Origin: Deltaproteobacteria bacterium
Lineage (GTDB): Bacteria; Myxococcota_A; UBA9042; DTJE01
NCBI GenBank assembly: GCA_016875475.1
Contig: VGRB01000007.1
Location: forward strand, 1-32,355
Direction: 5' to 3'
DNA: 32,355 nucleotides
Below, piece after piece: positions 27,055-32,355 of the stretch. Below the pieces are notes generated by a model. That model did not search any database. It was not told the DNA's origin and was given only the letters and a program-made list of their open reading frames with translations. The stretch's first letter is position 1, and each line of letters opens with the position of its first letter. The position numbers and the translations under genes were made by a program.

Positions 27055-28892
27055 CCCGGGCCGACGGCGGCCTGCACACGCTCTCGCGCGACGACGCGAT
27101 CGTCGGGCGCGACGATGCGTGCGACGTGGTGCTGGACGACCCGGCCGTCTCCGGCCGCCACGGGTTCTTCAAGGCCGGGGCCGCGGGCTGGTCGTACACG
27201 GACCTCGGGAGCCTCAACGGGTCGGCCCTGTCGAAGGCGGGCGGCCCGCCGGTCCGCCTGCCGCCCGGGACCGCCGTGCCGATCGAGCCCGGTGACGAGC
27301 TGCTCGTCGGAGCCGCGGACCGGCCCGTCCGCCTGCGGATCGAGGACGCGCCCTCGCCCTTCGCGCCGGCCGCGGCCGGTGGACGGACCGTGCTCGCGTC
27401 CGCGCCCGCGCCGGACCTCCTGTCCGACCCGTCCGACGCGACCGCGGCGCTGGCCGCGCGTGCGATCTCCGCGGCGACCCCTGCCGGGCTTGCCTCGGCG
27501 GCCGCCGCGTTCCTGCGAGCGCTGCTGCCGGGCGCCGAAGCCGGGGTCACGGTGGCGGGGTCGGGCTTCTCCGAGTCCGCGGGCGACCCGGTCCCGGACG
27601 GCCTCGCCTCGGCCGCCGGGGATCGCGGGGACGCGGTCCTGCTGGCGGAGGGAGGCGCCGCCCTGCCCGCGACCGGGAGCGTCGCCGCGACGGGCGCCCG
27701 GACCGCCGCGGTCGCGCCGCTGATCGCGGCCGGGACCTGGCACGGGGTGATCGCGGCGTGGACCGCGGCCGACCTGCCGCGCGGCTGCGTCAAGCCGCTG
27801 TCCGTCGCGGCCTCGCTGCTCGCGCTGGCCGCGCGCGCGCTGTCGCTCCGGCGCGAGGCCGAGGCCGCGCGGGACCGGCTCGAGGGCGAGGTGCGCGACC
27901 TGCGCGCGGGCGGCCGGGGCGGCGAGGCTCCGGAAGACCCGATCGGCGCGTCGCCCGCCTTCCGCGAGGTCTCGGACCTGTGCCGCAGGGTCGCGCCAGC
28001 GGACGTGCCCGTGCTCCTGGTCGGCGAGACCGGGACCGGGAAGGAGGTTCTGGCGCGCGCGGTGCACCGGTGGAGCCGTCGCGCAGGGCGCCCGTTCGTC
28101 GCCTTCAACTGCGCGGCCGTGCCCGGGACCCTGCTCGAATCCGAGCTGTTCGGCCACGTGCGCGGCGCGTACTCCGGCGCCGCGTCGGACCGGGCCGGGC
28201 TGTTCGAGGAGGCGGACGGCGGGACCGTGCTCCTCGACGAGATCGGCGAGATGCCGCCCGACCTCCAGCCGAAGCTCCTGCGCTTCCTCCAGGACGGCGA
28301 GGTCCGGAGGCTCGGCGCCAACAGGCCGCGGAACGTGGACGTGCGCGTGCTCGCGGCCACGAACCGCGACCTCGGCCGGGCGGTCGAGGCGGGGCTGTTC
28401 CGGGCCGACCTACTCTATCGCCTGAACGTCGTGACCGCGCGGATCCCGCCGCTTCGCGAGCGGGGCGCGGACGTGCCGGTGCTTGCGCACTTCATGCTCG
28501 CGCGGGCCTGCCGCCGGACCGGGCGGCGGGTCCCGGGGTTCGCGCCCGAGGCGCTCGCCGCGCTCCAGTCCCACGACTTCCCCGGCAACGTGCGCGAGCT
28601 GGAGAACGAGGTGCTGCGCGCGGTCGCGCTGACCGCGGACGGCGAGCCGATCCGGTCGGACGCGTTCTCGCCCGCGGTGAAGCCGCGCGGCGCGCCGGGA
28701 CCGGGCGCGGACGGCACGCTGAAGGCCGCGGTCGAGGACGCGGAGCGCCGGACCATCGAGGCTGCGCTCGCGTGCGCGGGAGGGAACGTGGCTGCGGCCG
28801 CGCGGGACCTCGGACTGACCCGGCCGGGCCTGTACAAGGTCATGGAAAGGACGCGGCAGCCAATTACATGGACAACTCAGCCCTTGATCTGA
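27039..28892 (+). CDS. FHA domain + (GAF-like) + AAA+ sigma54-interaction domain + Fis-type HTH transcriptional activator
   Basis: FHA: AIVGRDDACDVVLDDPAVSGRHGFF...LGSLNGS; AAA+: GETGTGKE, GAYSGA, GGTVLLDEIGEMPPDLQPKLLRFLQ, FPGNVRELENE; HTH: NVAAAARDLGLTRPGLYKVME. Last ~14 codons are IS-derived. Confidence 0.9.
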   Translation: MAIRLTRADGGLHTLSRDDAIVGRDDACDVVLDDPAVSGRHGFFKAGAAGWSYTDLGSLNGSALSKAGGPPVRLPPGTAVPIEPGDELLVGAADRPVRLRIEDAPSPFAPAAAGGRTVLASAPAPDLLSDPSDATAALAARAISAATPAGLASAAAAFLRALLPGAEAGVTVAGSGFSESAGDPVPDGLASAAGDRGDAVLLAEGGAALPATGSVAATGARTAAVAPLIAAGTWHGVIAAWTAADLPRGCVKPLSVAASLLALAARALSLRREAEAARDRLEGEVRDLRAGGRGGEAPEDPIGASPAFREVSDLCRRVAPADVPVLLVGETGTGKEVLARAVHRWSRRAGRPFVAFNCAAVPGTLLESELFGHVRGAYSGAASDRAGLFEEADGGTVLLDEIGEMPPDLQPKLLRFLQDGEVRRLGANRPRNVDVRVLAATNRDLGRAVEAGLFRADLLYRLNVVTARIPPLRERGADVPVLAHFMLARACRRTGRRVPGFAPEALAALQSHDFPGNVRELENEVLRAVALTADGEPIRSDAFSPAVKPRGAPGPGADGTLKAAVEDAERRTIEAALACAGGNVAAAARDLGLTRPGLYKVMERTRQPITWTTQPLI

Positions 28893-30255
28893 CGCGGTCG
28901 AAGCGAGTAGTTCCACTCCCCGTGGAAGCGATCGGTCACGAGCGCGAGTGCATTCATGTCCGCGTCTGACACGCTGCGGCCCTTCTCGTACCTGCGATCG
29001 TCGAGCACCGCCTTGATGCGTAGGCCGCTCGTGGTGGTCGTTGCGCCGATCAGGCCAATGATGACTTCGAGCGATGCCAGCGGCCGGCCGCGCCAGTTGT
29101 GCGTGATCCGGCTGAACATTCGGTGCTCGATCTTGTTCCACTTGCTCGTACCCGGGGGCAGGTGAGCGACCCGGATCGTGAGCCCTGCCTCGTCCGCGAA
29201 GCGCTGTAGCTCCACCTTCCAGAGCCGGACCCGAACGCCGTTGCTGCCTCCGCCGTCAGCCGTGATGAGCAGATTCGTCGCCTTCGGGTAGGCCAGCTGG
29301 CCGATGTCCTGCCACCAGCGGCGAATGGTGGCCACCGCAAACTCCGCGGTGTCGTGGGTGACACCCACGCTGACCAGCCCGTCGTTTCGCGTCAGGTCGT
29401 AGACGCCATAGGGAATCGCCTTCCCGAGGTCCTCGTCCATGAAGTCGTGAACGCGCACCGCGACCGGCCGTCCCTTCGGCTGCCACTCCCTCCCTCGATT
29501 GGCGAAGTCGCCCACGAGTTCCTTCTTCTTGGCGTCCACAGAGATGACCGGCTGGCGGCGGCGCTGGTAGTCGGAAACCAGATCGTTGATCCGCCGGAAC
29601 TGCCCATCGCGATCCTCGTGCCGCGAGCCCTCGCGCGTCTTCCGTGTGCATTGGAGGCTGTAGCCCATCCCTCGCAGCAGCACGCCGACGGTCGTGTGGC
29701 TGGCCGCGAAACCCTGCCGGGCCAACTCCTGCGAAAGCACGCGCGTGCTCTTGAGCGTCCAACGCAACGGGCTCATGGGGTCGCCGCGGGTTGTCGGCTC
29801 GACCAACTGGTTCAGGGCAGCAACGATCTCCGGCGACTTCGTCTCCGTCTTCGGGCGCCCCGCGCCAGCGCTACGGACGCGGGCGGTGCCCGCGTTCGTC
29901 GAGGTCGTCCCGCCACTGGCCCCCCCGGGCCGGTCAACCTCCCGTAGGCCCGCGTACACCGTCATGCGCGACAGCCCAGTGGCTCGTGAGACCAACGAGA
30001 TTGACCCCGGACCCAGTGCCAGGCACTCGCTTGCAGCCCACTGCCGACGTTCGCGCTCGTTGAGCCTGCGCGCGACCGCACTCCACTTCGCCCGGATCTC
30101 CTGCTCCCGATCCATCGCAGTAACGAGCATGGCACGCAACCGCCGCCCGCGTCCACTTGCCGTCCATCCGCCGACCGTTCCACCAGTCGCCACCATGACT
30201 GCCGAAGGTAGCAGTCACACGTCCACTTGTCCAAATAAATACCTGCCGCCTCCTT
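28847..30255 (-). mobile_element. ISAzo13-family-like insertion sequence
   Basis: Transposase bounded by imperfect ~29-bp inverted repeats AAGGACGCGGCAGCCAATTACATGGACAA / (rc) AAGGAGGCGGCAGGTATTTATTTGGACAA (about 23/29, no gaps). No clear TSD. Confidence 0.75.
28877..30196 (-). CDS. ISAzo13 family transposase
   Basis: 439-aa ORF (start may be M at 30130 or 30115); VISVDAKKKELVGDFANRGREWQPKG, LLITADGGGSNGVRVRLWKVELQ, HLPPGTSKWNKIEHRMFS (D..D..E) signature. Confidence 0.9.
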   Translation of the reverse strand: MVATGGTVGGWTASGRGRRLRAMLVTAMDREQEIRAKWSAVARRLNERERRQWAASECLALGPGSISLVSRATGLSRMTVYAGLREVDRPGGASGGTTSTNAGTARVRSAGAGRPKTETKSPEIVAALNQLVEPTTRGDPMSPLRWTLKSTRVLSQELARQGFAASHTTVGVLLRGMGYSLQCTRKTREGSRHEDRDGQFRRINDLVSDYQRRRQPVISVDAKKKELVGDFANRGREWQPKGRPVAVRVHDFMDEDLGKAIPYGVYDLTRNDGLVSVGVTHDTAEFAVATIRRWWQDIGQLAYPKATNLLITADGGGSNGVRVRLWKVELQRFADEAGLTIRVAHLPPGTSKWNKIEHRMFSRITHNWRGRPLASLEVIIGLIGATTTTSGLRIKAVLDDRRYEKGRSVSDADMNALALVTDRFHGEWNYSLRPRQIKG

Positions 30256-30822
30256 AGCAGCAAGTACTGGCGGCACGCAAGGCTTTCGTGCTGCCCGTTC
30301 CACCCGGAAGGAGGCTGCGGCTTCCGCCGGCACGGCACCTACCGGAGGAAGCACCCGGTGGGCGCCAGGATCCCGCGCTGGTACTGCCCGACGGCACGCA
30401 TGACGGTCAGCCTCCTGGCCGACTGCTTTTCGTCGAGGCTGCCGGGAAGCCTGAGCCAGGTGGAACGGGTCGTCGCGGAAGTGGAGAGCGGCGGCACGCG
30501 GGAGGCCGTGGCGACGCGGGTCCGGCCGGAGTTGGAAACGGCCGGTGCCCTGCGATGGACACGCCGGCGCGTGCGGGCCGTCCAAGCGGCTCTGCGCGCC
30601 CTCATCGGGCTGCTGCCGATGCTCCTCGCGGGGTGTCAGCCCTCCGTCCTGTCCGTCCGCGCCGCGCTCGGCGTGGAGTGGGCACTGCCGGCCCTGCGTG
30701 AGAAGGCCGGTCCGCACCTGTGCAGCCTGCCGCCCCCTCTCGGTTTCGGCCCCCGGCCCGCGAGGCGCCGGCCCCGGCCCAGCGCGGTGCAACAACACAC
30801 GGGGCCAGACCCGCCGGGCTGA
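30256..30822 (+). pseudogene. 5'-truncated small Cys-rich (zinc-ribbon-like) transposon-associated protein
   Basis: Open frame with no start before 30358, continuing upstream as SSKYWRHARLSCCPFHPEGGCGFRRHGTYRRKHPVGARIPRWYCPTARMTVSLLADCFSSRLPGSL up to the IS right end; stop at 30822. Confidence 0.6.
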
Positions 30823-30887
30823 GCGCGGTACACGCCTCCCCTGGGCGGAACGGGTCCGCCCGGACACGCTCAAGGAGGAGGCAACGC

Positions 30888-32258
30888 ATGGACGAACGGC
30901 TTCGAAGAGAGATTGCCCTGTTTCGCTACGGGGTGATCGCGGACCTGGTGCACGACGTGCCTGACGGGCCGAGGCTCTACGCCCGGATCCGCGAGAAGGC
31001 GCGCCAGGACTACCGCATCCCGGGCACCCTGCGCACCCGGGTCGCGGTCGAGACGATGCGCGACTGGCTGCGCGCCTATCGGCGGGGCGGCTTCGACGCG
31101 CTCCTGCCCCGGGGGCGCGGCGACGCCGGCCAGTCCCGCACCATCCCGCGACAGGTCGCGGACGCCCTGCTGACCTTGAAGGACGAGCATCCCAACTACT
31201 CGGTCCGGATGGTCATCGAGGCGGCCCGCGAGCGCGGCGCGGTCCAGGCGGACATCGTCCTGGCTCCGTCCACGGTCCACCGGCTCCTGTCGCGCCACGG
31301 GCTCATGCACAAGGCGCAGGAGGAGCCCTCGGGAAAGGACCACCGGCGCTTCGCCTTCCAGAAGGCGGGCGACCTCTGGATGAGCGACGTGATGCACGGC
31401 CCCGCCGTCACGGTCGGGCGGCAGCGCCGCAAGACCTACCTGATCGCCATGCTCGACGACGCCACCCGCGTCATCCCGCACGCCGCCTTCGCCCTGTCCG
31501 AGAACACCGAGGCGTACCTGCCCGTCCTCAAGACCGCGATCCTGCGCCGCGGCTGCCCGCGCCGGCTCTTCGTCGACAACGGCAGCGCCTTCCGCTCGCA
31601 CCGGCTCGAACTCGTGACAGCCAAGCTCGGCATCACGCTCATCCACGCCCGCGCCTACCACCCCCAGGCCAAGGGCAAGCAGGAACGCTGGTTTCGCACG
31701 GTCCGCATGCAGCTCCTGCCGTTGCTCACCGACGCCGACCTGCGCGACCTCGACGCCCTGAACGCCCGCCTCGGCGCCTGGATCGAGGGCATCTACCACC
31801 TGACCCCGCATCGCGGCCTCGACAACGAGACGCCGCTCGATCGCTGGGCGCGCGTCGCGGACGAGGTCCGCTACCTGCCCGGCTCGCAGGATCTCGACGA
31901 CCTCTTCCTCGCCGAGGTGAAGCGCGTCGTCCAGCGGGACCGCACCGTCAGCCTGGACGGGCTCGTCTACGAGGTCGACGCCTCCCTCGTGCGCGAGACC
32001 GTGACCCTGCGTTATGACCCGTCCCGGCGCGGCCGTGCCGTCCAGGTCTGGCATGGCGGGCGCCACGTCCACGACGCCCGTCTCGTGGACGCCTACGCCA
32101 ACTGCTTCGTCAAGCGCAACCGCCCGTCCTTCACCCTCGTCCCGGCCGACAAGACGCCCGTCCCGGAGCCCGAGGTCGGCGGTACGCCCGTCGAGCCGCC
32201 CGCGCCCGGCCTGCGCCTCGCCGACCTGGCCGGCCCCAGCGCCAAGGAGGCTTCCTGA
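30888..32258 (+). CDS. DDE (rve-type) transposase/integrase with N-terminal HTH
   Basis: ATG 30888 with RBS AAGGAGGAGG; DLWMSDVMHGP, RRLFVDNGSAFRS, YHPQAKGKQERWFRTVR (D-D-E), Mu-C-like tail. Confidence 0.9.
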   Translation: MDERLRREIALFRYGVIADLVHDVPDGPRLYARIREKARQDYRIPGTLRTRVAVETMRDWLRAYRRGGFDALLPRGRGDAGQSRTIPRQVADALLTLKDEHPNYSVRMVIEAARERGAVQADIVLAPSTVHRLLSRHGLMHKAQEEPSGKDHRRFAFQKAGDLWMSDVMHGPAVTVGRQRRKTYLIAMLDDATRVIPHAAFALSENTEAYLPVLKTAILRRGCPRRLFVDNGSAFRSHRLELVTAKLGITLIHARAYHPQAKGKQERWFRTVRMQLLPLLTDADLRDLDALNARLGAWIEGIYHLTPHRGLDNETPLDRWARVADEVRYLPGSQDLDDLFLAEVKRVVQRDRTVSLDGLVYEVDASLVRETVTLRYDPSRRGRAVQVWHGGRHVHDARLVDAYANCFVKRNRPSFTLVPADKTPVPEPEVGGTPVEPPAPGLRLADLAGPSAKEAS

Positions 32259-32355
32259 TGTACCGCAAGCACTTCGGGATGACCCGCTACCCCTTCGCCA
32301 AGGACCTCGACCCCGCGGACTTCTTCCCGTCCGCCGCCGCACAGGAACTCGAGGT
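32258..32355 (+). CDS. ExeA/TniB-like AAA ATPase, truncated by the window end
   Basis: ATG overlaps the transposase stop (TGATG); MYRKHFGMTRYPFAKDLDPADFFPSAAAQELE is the characteristic N-terminus of ExeA-like ATPases paired with DDE transposases. Confidence 0.75.
   Translation, partial: MYRKHFGMTRYPFAKDLDPADFFPSAAAQELE

Noticed and set aside
30720-30887. Upstream extension of the DDE transposase ORF (from 30720)
   Set aside because: Overlaps the Cys-rich ORF in another frame and lacks an RBS; ATG 30888 has a strong AAGGAGGAGG and matches the expected N-terminus.

Overview
High-GC (~70%+) bacterial chromosomal window. Gene content (MopE-type CDGxDNDCDG repeats, lamin-tail domain, Pro/Ala-rich lipoproteins, TIGR04551-like beta-barrel, Ser/Thr kinase with FHA/sigma54 activator) suggests Myxococcota or a related former-deltaproteobacterial lineage; this is inference, no search was run. 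The first ~21 kb is mostly housekeeping or conserved-hypothetical genes: GT39/TPR membrane protein next to tRNA-Leu(TAG), DUF1846, YbjN-PspA pair, outer-membrane beta-barrel, LTD/MopE protein, recO, RodZ-like HTH protein, lipoprotein, tex, ArsA-like ATPase, ArnT/PMT-like glycosyltransferase, U32 peptidase with an overlapping radical SAM gene. Then comes a tightly overlapped signalling cluster (lipoprotein, Ser/Thr kinase, IPT/TIG lipoprotein, membrane-anchored TPR-like protein, FHA-AAA+ sigma54 activator). Its 3' end runs directly into an ISAzo13-like IS, followed by a multi-gene transposon (Cys-rich small protein remnant, DDE transposase, ExeA-like ATPase cut by the window edge). The most unusual signal is non-coding: at least three distinct families of ~180-260 bp imperfect-palindrome MITE-like elements in intergenic gaps. 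One family has two copies (2601-2859, 7730-7919) with 12-bp terminal inverted repeats, target-site duplications, and extra hairpin modules nested in only one copy. Another sits exactly on the stop codon of a lipoprotein gene with a CTAG duplication. A separate multi-hairpin block fills the divergent intergenic region at 17811-18015. All homology calls are from motif recognition by eye.
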